Source: Chloroflexota bacterium
GTDB lineage: Bacteria; Chloroflexota; Ktedonobacteria; Ktedonobacterales; JADMIN01
Direction: 5' to 3'
DNA length: 64,000 bases
Assembly: GCA_021323855.1 (NCBI GenBank)
Contig: JAJPKE010000045.1
Coordinates: 558,001-622,000, forward strand
Shown: positions 1 to 8,586 of the stretch, piece by piece
Position numbering within the stretch: position 1 is the first letter of the stretch
How the letters are laid out: each line of letters begins with the position of its first letter
Position numbers and translations under genes: made by a program
The notes under the pieces: model-generated
What the model was told of the DNA's origin: nothing
Databases searched by the model: none
Seen by the model: the letters and a program-made list of their open reading frames with translations, nothing else

Positions 1-980
1 GCCAGATAGTGAATGCGGTCCTGGACGGTCTCCCCCGGTGCGCGCATTGGCTCGACATGCACCACGACATCTGTCCCACTCTGCGGGAAGCTTTCATGGA
101 TGGCGGCGGTCGCCACTCCCTCAATGCGCTCGCTCAAGTCGTGCGTCTGCTCGAAGCTGAGCGTGCGCGGCGCCTCCACCACCACATCAGCGAACATCTT
201 GTTGCCCGCGCGCCGCACGCGTGTCCGCCGCACCTCCACGACATCCTCCACGCCCGCCACTGCCGTTTGCAGTCGCTCCAGCACTACCTCCGGCGCGCGG
301 TCCAGCAGCGCATCTATCGTGTCGCGCGCCAGACGCAGGCTCACCCAGATGACAATGCCAGTGACGCCAAGCGCCGCGAGCGCATCCGCCTGTTTCAGCC
401 AATCCGGCAGGTGGAGTTGCTGCGCCAGGAAGACGATGAAGAGTCCGGCAATGACCACCGAGGAACTCCAGATGTCGGTACTGAAGTGCAGCGCATCGGC
501 TTCGAGCGCCTGGCTACCGAGCCGCCGTGCCGTGCGCAGCAGCGCCCGCGAGCGTGTGAAATCCACGGCAATCGAGACAGCCATCACCAGGAAGGCCCAG
601 CCGATGTTATCTACCTGTCCCTCGTGCAGAATCAAGCGACGCAACGCCTCGAAGATGATCCAGCCTGCGGTGATGAGGAGGAGACAGGCTTCGAGGAAGG
701 CGGAGAGGTTTTCGGCCTTCTCGTGGCCGTAGGGATGGCTGGCGTCGGCGGGGCGGTCTGCATAGCGCACGGCGAAGAACGTTAGCAACGCCGCCACTAG
801 GTCCAGCCCGGAGTGTGCCGCCTCTGCCAGAATGCCCAGGCTGCCGGTGAAGAGGCCGACGCTGAGTTTGAGGCTGGTCAGCCCGATGGCTGCACCGACC
901 GACGCCAGCGCCACCAGCCGTTTTTCGCGTAGCGCCGCCTGTGCCGCCTGCGCCTCACGACTTGTCACCATACCGCTCAT
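1..980 (-). CDS. Cation diffusion facilitator (CDF) family metal efflux transporter, 3' end cut by window edge
   Basis: Reading the minus strand from the ATG at 980 gives an open frame to the left edge, beginning MSGMVTSREAQAAQAALREK. It continues with membrane segments such as LTSLKLSVGLFTGSLGILAE. CDF proteins export Zn, Fe, Co or Mn by proton antiport across the cytoplasmic membrane. Two family metal-site signatures are visible: HSGLD in TM2 and the HxxxD of ADALHFSTDIWSS in TM5. A C-terminal cytoplasmic beta-alpha-beta domain (VEDVVEVRRTRVRRAG) follows. The frame is missing from the ORF track because it is open at the edge; the plus-strand ORFs listed here are its shadows. Its ATG overlaps the stop of the methyltransferase gene (ATGA), implying translational coupling. 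Metal specificity cannot be read. Confidence 0.93.
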   Translation of the reverse strand, partial: MSGMVTSREAQAAQAALREKRLVALASVGAAIGLTSLKLSVGLFTGSLGILAEAAHSGLDLVAALLTFFAVRYADRPADASHPYGHEKAENLSAFLEACLLLITAGWIIFEALRRLILHEGQVDNIGWAFLVMAVSIAVDFTRSRALLRTARRLGSQALEADALHFSTDIWSSSVVIAGLFIVFLAQQLHLPDWLKQADALAALGVTGIVIWVSLRLARDTIDALLDRAPEVVLERLQTAVAGVEDVVEVRRTRVRRAGNKMFADVVVEAPRTLSFEQTHDLSERIEGVATAAIHESFPQSGTDVVVHVEPMRAPGETVQDRIHYL

Positions 981-1936
981 ATTCTGGCCACCGCCCTCAT
1001 CTGCGATGTCTCCACGTTATTCCACTCACGACGCACCATTGGCTTTATATGCTCAGCATCCACCGCGCGTGCAAAGCCAGGCTTGATGAGTAGCGCCTCA
1101 TCCATTGCATTGCGCAGCCGTTCCTCCGAGCCGATGTGATAAAAATGGGAGCAGACGCGCATTTCCACGTCCGCCCAGCATGCCTCGATATGGTGATTGC
1201 GCCGGTGACGGTTTTCCAGCCACATCGAAAGCGCATAGCCACAGGGCAACGCCTGCACATGCCGCGCTAGCTTCTCGGCTTCGCGCTCATCCCATTGATT
1301 GTAATAGCCGGTGTGCCGTCCAGTGTAGGGAGGGTCAAGATAGACGAAATCATCCGCCTGCGCTTCTGGCAGGATATCCTCCCACTTGGCGACGCGAAAC
1401 TCCCAGGCTTTGCCTTGCATCTGTCGCGCGACCCAGTTCACCTGATTGGCGATTTTGGTAATATAGGCTGGCGCGAACCGTTGCGCCTTGTGTCCAAAGG
1501 GCACGTTGAACTTGCCTGCGCGGTTGAAGCGCATGACGCCATTGAAGCACGAGCGATTGAGAAACAGGAAATCCAGAGGCGCGCCATCCGCATTGAAGCG
1601 TTCGCGCACCTCGTAATAATAATCAGCGCCGCCACGCTCCAGCTTTTTCCCCTCCGCCTGAAGAAACGCGCGGACGCTGCTCGCGGTGATACGGCCATCC
1701 TGAATTGCCTGATAGAGCGCGATGATGTGCCGGTTGGTGTCTGCGAGCAGGGCGCGGTTGGGCGCCAGATTGAAGGCGACGACGCCCGACCCCAGAAACG
1801 GTTCGATCCAGCGCGCACCCTCTGCCGGAGACCAGCGGATGCTGTCTAGAATAAACGGCACCAGTTTGGTCTTGATGCCCTGGCATTTCACAGGAGGCAC
1901 GCCAACATGACCGATGGCTACCGGCAACATCGTCAC
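977..1936 (-). CDS. D12-class (Dam-like) N6-adenine DNA methyltransferase, solitary
   Basis: The 319-residue protein should transfer a methyl group from S-adenosylmethionine to N6 of adenine in a short DNA site. Visible motifs are the motif X region (QGIKTKLVPFI), the SAM-binding motif I (EPFLGSG, about residue 45) and the catalytic motif IV DPPY (about residue 198), in the alpha-class order typical of Dam/DpnII enzymes. The GTG start at 1936 is preceded by AGGAGG at good spacing; an ATG two codons later is the alternative. No restriction endonuclease lies next to it, so it looks like an orphan enzyme. It starts 28 bases after the cbs stop and overlaps the CDF start by 4 bases, so the three genes are probably one operon. 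The recognition site is unknown. Confidence 0.9.
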   Translation of the reverse strand: MTMLPVAIGHVGVPPVKCQGIKTKLVPFILDSIRWSPAEGARWIEPFLGSGVVAFNLAPNRALLADTNRHIIALYQAIQDGRITASSVRAFLQAEGKKLERGGADYYYEVRERFNADGAPLDFLFLNRSCFNGVMRFNRAGKFNVPFGHKAQRFAPAYITKIANQVNWVARQMQGKAWEFRVAKWEDILPEAQADDFVYLDPPYTGRHTGYYNQWDEREAEKLARHVQALPCGYALSMWLENRHRRNHHIEACWADVEMRVCSHFYHIGSEERLRNAMDEALLIKPGFARAVDAEHIKPMVRREWNNVETSQMRAVARI

Positions 1937-1964
1937 GTGGATGCCTCCTCGTGCAAACCGCCCG

Positions 1965-3356
1965 CTACTTGCCGCCGCTGCTGGCGTTGCCGACGCCGGA
2001 GGTCTGCGCCCAGAACTCCATCAGGTCGCTCTTGGAGATCACCCCGCGCAGCAAATCGCCTTCCATGACGGCAACAGCCGTCTGCCCGCCGACGAGCAAC
2101 GTATAGGCGTCACGCACCGGCGCGCTTTCGGGCAGCATTGGCAGCGGCGGACCCGCCCACTCGCCCGCGCGTTGATCGTGCAGCCGTTCGCCGGAGGCAA
2201 AGCGTTGCAGCAGCGAGTTTTCGGTGAGCGAGCCGACTACGCGCCCATCCTCGATGACCGGCAATTGCGAGATGCCATAGCGATGGAAGCGGCTGATTGC
2301 CTCGGCTATCGAATCGTCTGGCGCAATCCCCACCACCAGCGGCACATCCGGCGAGAGGCTGTTCCTGAAGGCCAGCACATCGGCCAGTGTCGGCTGCGCG
2401 GGCGCTTCGTAGAAGCCGTTTTCGCGCATCCATGTATCATTGAAGAGTTTCGAGAGGTAGCCGCGTCCGCCATCCGGCAGCAGCGTCACCACCACGTCGT
2501 CCGGCCCCAGCCGCTTAGCGTATTCAAGCGCCGCCGCCATCGCCGTGCCGCTCGATCCGCCGACGAAGAGACCCTCCTCGCGTACCAGCCGGCGCATTAC
2601 ATGGAACGAGGTGCGGTCGTCCACGCGAATCACCTCATCCACCACCGACGGGTCCCAGTTCTCCGGAAACTTCTCAGTGCCGATGCCCTCGACCTTATAC
2701 GGGCGCGGCGTATCGCCAGAATAGATTGAGCCAGCGGGGTCCGCGCCAATGATCTTGACATCCGCGCTCTGCTCTTTCAGGTAGCGCGCCGTGCCGATGA
2801 TCGTGCCAGCGGTGCCGACGCCAGCCACGAACGCCGTCACTTTGCCGTCGGTATCTTCCCAGATTTCGGGGCCGGTGCCGCGATAGTGCGCCAGCGGATT
2901 GGCGGGATTGGAGTATTGATCGGGGCTGAAGGCGTTAGGAATTTCCTTTGCCAGCCGCGCCGCGACGTTGTGATAGTTGCCCGGCGCATCCGGTGGTTCG
3001 CTATTGGGGCAGATGACCACTTCGGCGCCCAGCGCACGCAGCAGGCTACGCTTTTCCTCGGAGACTTTATCGGTCATCACGAAAATGCAGTGATAGCCCT
3101 TGACCAGCGCCGCCAGCGCCAGGCCGGTGCCGGTATTGCCGCTGGTCGGCTCGACAATTGTGCTGCCCGGTTTGAGCAAGCCAGCCTTTTCGCTGGCCTC
3201 AATCATCGAGATGCCGATGCGATCCTTCACGCTGCCACCTGGATTGAAATATTCCACCTTTGCCAGCATCAACGGGCGTACATCCTGGCCGATTTTGTTC
3301 AGACGGAGTAAGGGCGTATGCCCAATCGTTTCCAGGATGGATGAATAATAGCGCAT
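1965..3356 (-). CDS. cbs: Cystathionine beta-synthase (PLP enzyme with C-terminal CBS-domain pair)
   Basis: The 463-residue protein is a fold-type II PLP enzyme that condenses serine (or O-acetylserine) with homocysteine in transsulfuration. The N-terminal catalytic domain carries the Schiff-base lysine in GGSVKDR (Lys44), the substrate loop TSGNTGTG (about 71-78), the phosphate-binding GVGTAGT and the GGSSGTA motif. After about residue 335 two CBS repeats follow (VGIAPDDSIAEAISRFHRYG and the end region MEGDLLRGVISKSDLMEFW), as in regulated cystathionine beta-synthases rather than plain CysK/CysM. It heads the cbs-methyltransferase-CDF operon. A leader of about 300 bases separates it from the divergent membrane-protein gene. 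Cysteine synthase activity with the same fold is the alternative. Confidence 0.93.
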   Translation of the reverse strand: MRYYSSILETIGHTPLLRLNKIGQDVRPLMLAKVEYFNPGGSVKDRIGISMIEASEKAGLLKPGSTIVEPTSGNTGTGLALAALVKGYHCIFVMTDKVSEEKRSLLRALGAEVVICPNSEPPDAPGNYHNVAARLAKEIPNAFSPDQYSNPANPLAHYRGTGPEIWEDTDGKVTAFVAGVGTAGTIIGTARYLKEQSADVKIIGADPAGSIYSGDTPRPYKVEGIGTEKFPENWDPSVVDEVIRVDDRTSFHVMRRLVREEGLFVGGSSGTAMAAALEYAKRLGPDDVVVTLLPDGGRGYLSKLFNDTWMRENGFYEAPAQPTLADVLAFRNSLSPDVPLVVGIAPDDSIAEAISRFHRYGISQLPVIEDGRVVGSLTENSLLQRFASGERLHDQRAGEWAGPPLPMLPESAPVRDAYTLLVGGQTAVAVMEGDLLRGVISKSDLMEFWAQTSGVGNASSGGK

Positions 3357-3664
3357 ATCCCCTCACGCGGCGTTTGCTCGCGCCGCCTCCTCTGTTCGCT
3401 TGCGGCCACGGCGAAGCGCGTTTCATTCGCTCCACCGGACCACGACAACATCGTCTCTAGCGTCTCTGGCGTCTGCACCATTGCCACGCCATCCCCATGA
3501 TACTACAGCAAAGACTATCCAGCTGGAAAGAGGATATTTGTTGCTGCTGTGCCTGATGCGCGCAGGAACGTTATAATCCTTGTGGCGCGCCTTCATTCGT
3601 TCAATCGTTCAATAGGGCGCATCCATCATATTGCTTGTCATCATCATGGAGAAATACACGCATT
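3357..3664. other. Divergent intergenic region between cbs and the plus-strand membrane gene
   Basis: No conserved ORF is seen. On the plus strand a TATAAT box sits at 3572-3577, about 90 bases before the membrane-protein start, without a good -35. Two short direct repeats lie here: CGTCTCTAG/CGTCTCTGG/CGTCTGC at 3452-3475 (period 9) and CGTTCAAT twice near 3598-3613 (period 8). I looked for a T-box or SAM-type leader ahead of cbs and found no convincing consensus. Confidence 0.5.
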
Positions 3665-4291
3665 ATGCTTTCCGCCGCCAAGTGGGGCGCTCTGGTTGGA
3701 GTTTGCTCCTATCTCGTGCTTATCGTCGGGCTGACGCTGCTGAATGCGGCGCTCTTCGGCAACAGTCCTGCCGATCTCGACCATCCCGGCGCGCTCACGT
3801 TTGTCTGCCTGGGCATCTTCGGCCTGCTCTTCGCCTTCTCCGCCGCCGGGTACTTCACCGGACGTGAGACGTTGCGCGCGGGGTTGGGCGCGCTCTCCGC
3901 CGTCATCGCCTTTGCCGTTTACTATCTGCTTTCGCTGATCTATACGCCGGACCGCAGCGCGGCGAGTACCGCATCCACCACGACAACCCCTGCCGGTGCG
4001 CATCCGCTGCCCGCTGTTTTCCAGGCGCTTGCCGCCATCGTCGCCGGATTGATCGTGGCGGGGTTTGCCGCGCTGATGGGCTGGCTGGGCGCGCGGCCCG
4101 CCGTGCAACAGGCGCGCAAGCGGCTCAATCTCGCCACGGCAACAGACGCAACGGACTCAACGGACTCAACGGAGCCTGATGAGATTCCTGCATCACTGAA
4201 GGCCATACCGCTGGCAGATGCAACGGAGGCGCCGGAATCCACAGAAGCGCCAGCGACAACAGCGGAGCGCGACGATACGGTCGTCGGCTAG
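3665..4291 (+). CDS. Small multi-spanning membrane protein of unknown function
   Basis: I do not recognise a family. Starting at the ATG of MLSAAKWGALVGVC the protein has 208 residues; the track's ATG at 3635 adds ten residues that look unconserved. Four hydrophobic segments are visible: SYLVLIVGLTLLN, the ALTFVCLGIFGLLFAFSAAG region, LSAVIAFAVYYLLSLIY and VFQALAAIVAGLIVAGFAALM. The order resembles small integral membrane proteins of the DUF4199/YrvD type, but this is not claimed. The last 60 residues are acidic and repetitive (TDATDSTDSTEPDE) and encoded by a 9-base direct repeat. It is transcribed away from cbs and stands alone, about 250 bases before the FAD enzyme gene. Confidence 0.75.
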   Translation: MLSAAKWGALVGVCSYLVLIVGLTLLNAALFGNSPADLDHPGALTFVCLGIFGLLFAFSAAGYFTGRETLRAGLGALSAVIAFAVYYLLSLIYTPDRSAASTASTTTTPAGAHPLPAVFQALAAIVAGLIVAGFAALMGWLGARPAVQQARKRLNLATATDATDSTDSTEPDEIPASLKAIPLADATEAPESTEAPATTAERDDTVVG

Positions 4292-4454
4292 CCGCAGCAG
4301 CCGCACGGCTATGTATCTGTATGTATCTGAAGGACATGTTGGCGTGCCCATTGAAGCAACTACCCTGTGTTGACTAGGAATTATGGCATGGTCACTGCGC
4401 AATATGGATTACTAGAAGGATAGATTGGCGTCACAATGATTGCAGCGGACGTGT

Positions 4455-4486
4455 ATGACATCGTGCTTTTATGACATCGTGCTTTG
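4455..4486. repeat. 16-bp tandem duplication upstream of the FAD-enzyme gene
   Basis: ATGACATCGTGCTTTT is followed directly by ATGACATCGTGCTTTG, differing only in the last base. It lies in the leader 55-85 bases ahead of the likely start, where it could be a recent slippage product or a paired protein-binding site. Confidence 0.8.
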
Positions 4487-4540
4487 GTTTCCATCTTGAT
4501 AAGGAGTAACCAAATAACCACGTTGACGGGGGAGTTCTTG

Positions 4541-6085
4541 GTGGATATGCAGCAGCCTGGTGATGCTCAGTCTCAATCGCAACATGCTCAACATGTGGTC
4601 GTTATGGGCGCGGGGCCGGCTGGCCTCACAGCGGCCTACGAATTGCAGAAGCATGCGGTTCCGGTGACGGTGCTGGAGAAAGACCCACAGTTTGTCGGCG
4701 GTATCTCGCGCACCGTCGAGCATCGCGGCTATCGCTTCGATATCGGCGGCCACCGCTTCTTTAGCAAGAGCCAGGAAATCGAAGACCTGTGGAGCGAAGT
4801 GCTGGGCAATGAGTTGCGCACCTGTGGACGCCTCTCGCGCATCTACTATCGAAATCGCTATTTCGACTATCCCCTCAAAGCGACCAATGCGCTCTTCAAC
4901 CTGGGACCATTCGAGACGATTCGCTGCATGTCGAGTTACGCCTGGGCGCGTATCCATCCGGTCAAGAACCCACAAACGCTGGAAGATTGGGTCAGCAATC
5001 AGTTTGGGCATCGCCTCTTCAGCATCTTTTTCGAGGTCTACAACGAAAAGGTCTGGGGGATGAGCGCGAAGGAAGTATCCGCCGACTGGGCCGCCCAGCG
5101 CATCAAAGGGCTGAATCTGGGCGCGGCGATCAAAGGCGCGCTGCTCCCCAAACCCAAAGCAAAGAAGGGCAAGGGCACGGTCATCACGACATTGATTGAC
5201 GAGTTTCGCTATCCGCGCCTCGGTCCTGGGCAGATGTGGGAGCGCGTGCGCGATATCCTGCGCGAGCGCGGGCAGACGGTGGCGATGGGCCAATCCGTTG
5301 AGGCAATTCGCCATGCGAATGGGCGTGTCACCAGCGTTACCGTGCGCGATGCGCAGGGCAATGTCAGCGAAGTTGGTGGCTCGGACTTCATCTCTACGCT
5401 TCCTGTGCGCGAACTCGTGGACAAGCTGGAGCCAGCGGCGCCGGATGCGGTGCGACAGGCGGCCAACAGCCTGCGCTACCGCGATTTCCTGACAGTCGCG
5501 GTGGTCGTCAACAAGGATCAGATGTTTCCCGACAACTGGATTTATATTCATGATCCAACCGTCAAAGTCGGCAGAATCCAGAACTTCAAGAACTGGAGCA
5601 AAGACATGCTGGCCGACCCCAAGACGACCTGCCTGGGTATGGAATATTTCTGCTTCGAGGGTGACGGCCTCTGGACTTCTAGCGATCAAGACCTGGTGGA
5701 GCTGGCGCGGCGCGAGTTGGTGGCGCTGGGCATGTGCCAGCCGGGAGACGTTGCCTGGGGCGTGGTGGTGCGCCAGCCGAAGGCCTACCCGGTCTACGAT
5801 GATGTCTACAAGCAACATCTGAAGGTCGTCAAGGACTATGTAGAGGCGAATCTGCCCAATCTCTGGCTGGTCGGGCGCAACGGTATGCACCACTACAACA
5901 ATCAGGATCACTCGATGATGACAGCGCTCCTGGTGGCGCGCAACATCGCCACCGGCGCCCACTTCGACCCCTGGAAGGTCAACACCGACGCGGAATATCA
6001 CGAAGAGGCGCGCTTCGACGAGGAAGACCGCTCCGGCAGGCTCGTGCCCAAAGCCGCCCCTGCGCTCGCCCATGTCGAGAAGTAG
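4541..6085 (+). CDS. FAD/NAD(P)-dependent amine-oxidase-like protein of the UDP-galactopyranose mutase/protoporphyrinogen oxidase superfamily
   Basis: The protein opens with a textbook dinucleotide-binding motif, VVVMGAGPAGLTAAYEL, followed by EK at the end of beta-2 and the GGHRFFSKS segment that family members place over the flavin. The long conserved middle (FYSIFFEVYN-like region, VWGMSAKEVSADWAAQRIKG) and C-terminal NLWLVGRNGMHHYNNQDHSM match proteins found in polysaccharide biosynthesis loci, so a flavin-dependent sugar-nucleotide or lipid-linked step is plausible but not proven. The track begins at a TTG at 4484. I prefer GTG 4541 (514 residues) because GGGGGAG lies 7 bases upstream; ATG 4547 is the next choice. 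It is monocistronic, convergent with the sensor kinase 27 bases downstream. Confidence 0.85.
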   Translation: MDMQQPGDAQSQSQHAQHVVVMGAGPAGLTAAYELQKHAVPVTVLEKDPQFVGGISRTVEHRGYRFDIGGHRFFSKSQEIEDLWSEVLGNELRTCGRLSRIYYRNRYFDYPLKATNALFNLGPFETIRCMSSYAWARIHPVKNPQTLEDWVSNQFGHRLFSIFFEVYNEKVWGMSAKEVSADWAAQRIKGLNLGAAIKGALLPKPKAKKGKGTVITTLIDEFRYPRLGPGQMWERVRDILRERGQTVAMGQSVEAIRHANGRVTSVTVRDAQGNVSEVGGSDFISTLPVRELVDKLEPAAPDAVRQAANSLRYRDFLTVAVVVNKDQMFPDNWIYIHDPTVKVGRIQNFKNWSKDMLADPKTTCLGMEYFCFEGDGLWTSSDQDLVELARRELVALGMCQPGDVAWGVVVRQPKAYPVYDDVYKQHLKVVKDYVEANLPNLWLVGRNGMHHYNNQDHSMMTALLVARNIATGAHFDPWKVNTDAEYHEEARFDEEDRSGRLVPKAAPALAHVEK

Positions 6086-6111
6086 CCGAGAAATAGCGAT
6101 GTGATATCTGC

Positions 6112-8304
6112 TCACTTCCCTGAATCCATGAGGACTACCGGGAAGCGCAGTTCAGTGACGGTCCAGCGACGGGCGGCCATCGCCTCGGCGTCGGCGTCAG
6201 ATTCTGCTGACACGACAGGCAGGCGCGGATCGGTGATGCGCACGCCCAGGTCGTCGGGAATCGCGAGCAAATCGGGATTGCCTTCCTGTTCATAAATAGT
6301 CACAGCGCCGCGCAACTCGGACTCTACCAGTTGCCGCACCAGTTGCAGCCCCATGCCCTCAGCCTGCTCGATGGAGAACCCGTCTGGCAACCCCTGCCCG
6401 TCGTCAGCGATGCGCAGGACGATGGCGCTGCCTTTCAGCGTGGCGCTGATGCGAATTTCGCCCCGTTCGCGCCCCTCGAAGCCATGCTCGATGGCGTTGG
6501 CAATTAACTCATTAAGGACGATGGCCAGTGTCGTCGCCTGCTCGCTCGGCATATCAAACGGCGCATGACTGATATGGAAGTGGATGTGCAGTTCCGGCGG
6601 CACGAGGTTGCCGCGCACGATACCGACGATCTTGCGGGCGATTTCATCCACTGGCGCCATGCCAAGTTGTGCTGTGGAGAGTAGATCATGCGTCGCGGCG
6701 ATGCCTTGAATGCGCGACACATTCTCTTCGAGAATCTGCTCCAACTCTGGCGATTTCGCGCGTCGCCGCTGCATATTGAGGATCGAAGCCACCTGTTGCA
6801 GATTGTTCTTGACACGGTGGTGCATCTCACGTAGCAGCGCCTCTTTGGTGCGTAGCCCTTCGCGGGTCTGTGTGAAGAGGCGCGCATTCTCCATCGCAAT
6901 CGCCGCGACATTGGCGAATGTGACGACAAGCTGTAACTGATGCGCGTTCAACATGTGACGCTGGCTGCTAAAGACACAGAGCGACCCCAGCGGACCGTGT
7001 ACCGTCGTCAGTGGGGCGCAGAGAACGGCATGCTGGTCGCCGATGACATCGGAGAGGTCGTGCAGGAAACAGCCGACATCCTGGCGCATGCAATCCACCT
7101 GCATACTCGGCTCGCCGGAATGGATGACGCGCCCGACGCAGCACTGCCCGGCGTGAACCGTGGCGTTAGCAAGCGCGGCGGTGTCGAATCCGTGGCTGGC
7201 GACCGCTCGTAACCGCTGCGTCGCCGGGTCCAGCTCGAAGAGAATTGAGCGGTCCGCGCCGCTCAGCAGGACTGCCTGCGACACGATCATGTTCAACACG
7301 TTGTCGAGGTCCAGCGAAGAGGTGACGACGGCGGAGACGCGGTGCAGTGTGCTGAGTTCATGTACCTTGCGGCGCAACTCCTCGTCGGTCTGCTCGTAGA
7401 GTCGCCCATTCTCGATGTTCATTGCCAATTGTCCCGCCACGATTTCGAGGAACCGCACTTCTTCTTCGCTGAAATAGCGCGGCTCGCGGGATTGGACGGC
7501 GATGACCCCTTGCAGCTTGACCAGCGTGAAGAAGATGATCGGCACGGCGAGCAGCCCACGATAGGGTTCTCCATACGCCACGGCCTCATGGGTGAAACGC
7601 GCATCCTCGAAAGCGTCGCGCACAATCAGCGGATGCCCATGTTCCGCCACCCAGCCGGTATATCCCTGGCCAAGTTGAAGTGAGAAGTGCTGGCCGCTGC
7701 TGGGGTAGGGTCCGCTGCTGGCGCGCAGTTGCAACTCATGAGTGATATCGTCGAAGAGGAAAATGACGCAGAGATCGGCGTTCATCTCCTCGGCAACCGC
7801 TTTGGCGGCGGTATGTAGCGTTTGATCGAGTTCGAGAATCGAGTTGGCGGCGGCGTTGATGCGCTGCAACGCTTCCAGCCGGGTTGCGCCGCGCCGCGCG
7901 TGTTCGGCGTCTTCCGCTGCCTGGCGCGCGGTCACTTCCTGGAAGGCGCGCGTTTGTGTGATGAGGATATCGGCGGTGCGTGCGCCGAGAAACGCCTGCG
8001 CTTGAATCGCCAGATTTGGCTGATCTGCGAGCAACATGCTGATGGCCTCGGCCAGCACTTTGCTCCACCGCTGGATACTTTCCAGGCGCACTTCCAGGCG
8101 GCCACCCTGCTCCGCCAGCCGCCGCGCAGAGGCTTCATACGCCGGGCGATACTGTTTCGGTGGCAGGCCACAGAGCGCATCGAGCAGTAATCCTGCGTCG
8201 CTGCCGGGCTGTGGCTCGACGCCCTCACCTGCCTCTTTGCACAGATATTGGCGCAGTTCCGCCTCATGCGCTTTGAGCGCGGCAGTGATTTCGCTCTTCG
8301 ACAT
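6112..8304 (-). CDS. Sensor histidine kinase, GAF-GAF-HisKA_2-HATPase_c, cytoplasmic
   Basis: This 730-residue kinase has no membrane segments or signal peptide. An N-terminal helical region of about 150 residues is followed by two GAF sensor domains (about 160-300 and 318-470). A HisKA_2 dimerisation/phosphoacceptor domain comes next, with LLREMHHRVKNNLQQVASIL (His about 494), then a HATPase_c domain with N box VLNELIANAIEHG (about 600) and G box DDGQGLPDG (about 635). HisKA_2 kinases often pass phosphate to PhyR-like or stand-alone regulators in general stress or light responses. No response regulator is encoded within the window next to it. The C-terminal tail (about 680-730) is extra. The ligand of the GAF domains cannot be read. 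Confidence 0.93.
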   Translation of the reverse strand: MSKSEITAALKAHEAELRQYLCKEAGEGVEPQPGSDAGLLLDALCGLPPKQYRPAYEASARRLAEQGGRLEVRLESIQRWSKVLAEAISMLLADQPNLAIQAQAFLGARTADILITQTRAFQEVTARQAAEDAEHARRGATRLEALQRINAAANSILELDQTLHTAAKAVAEEMNADLCVIFLFDDITHELQLRASSGPYPSSGQHFSLQLGQGYTGWVAEHGHPLIVRDAFEDARFTHEAVAYGEPYRGLLAVPIIFFTLVKLQGVIAVQSREPRYFSEEEVRFLEIVAGQLAMNIENGRLYEQTDEELRRKVHELSTLHRVSAVVTSSLDLDNVLNMIVSQAVLLSGADRSILFELDPATQRLRAVASHGFDTAALANATVHAGQCCVGRVIHSGEPSMQVDCMRQDVGCFLHDLSDVIGDQHAVLCAPLTTVHGPLGSLCVFSSQRHMLNAHQLQLVVTFANVAAIAMENARLFTQTREGLRTKEALLREMHHRVKNNLQQVASILNMQRRRAKSPELEQILEENVSRIQGIAATHDLLSTAQLGMAPVDEIARKIVGIVRGNLVPPELHIHFHISHAPFDMPSEQATTLAIVLNELIANAIEHGFEGRERGEIRISATLKGSAIVLRIADDGQGLPDGFSIEQAEGMGLQLVRQLVESELRGAVTIYEQEGNPDLLAIPDDLGVRITDPRLPVVSAESDADAEAMAARRWTVTELRFPVVLMDSGK

Positions 8305-8484
8305 GATCGTTTCGCCCGCCCCTACCTGATGTACCCTGTTTGCCTATCACCCCAGAACCCCAGGACGCTAGCGTCTTGTCTCCATCCTTCTGTTGGATTG
8401 TAGGCAGCGTACCAGCGCCTTGTCAAACGCAACAGATGCGCTTATCCGCAAAGATCGAACGCATGCCGTATGGTCCTGGGTTGA

Positions 8485-8513
8485 TTGTCTGCCGTCCCCT
8501 GGTAGAGTACAAT
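8485..8513 (+). promoter_or_regulatory. Sigma70-type promoter candidate
   Basis: TTGTCT, a 17-base spacer and TACAAT lie about 75 bases ahead of the preferred ATG at 8587. The spacing is ideal and both boxes are one or two changes from consensus. Confidence 0.55.
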
Positions 8514-8586
8514 CGGGCAGGGTATCGGCCTTGCGATGCAGCGCAGGCAGATGCCTCGATCTCATGGGCACCGGGAGGCAAACACG

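Noticed and set aside
9-785. Plus-strand ORFs 9-785 and 13-732
   Set aside because: They are shadows of the minus-strand CDF transporter, whose translation shows clear membrane helices and metal motifs.
3357-3560. T-box or SAM riboswitch ahead of cbs
   Set aside because: GGTGGAGCGAATGAAACGCG looks faintly T-box-like, but the AGGGTGGNACCGCG core and specifier stem are absent.
4469-6115. 548-residue minus-strand ORF
   Set aside because: It is antisense to the FAD enzyme and has no family-like motif; long only because of the codon bias of the real gene.
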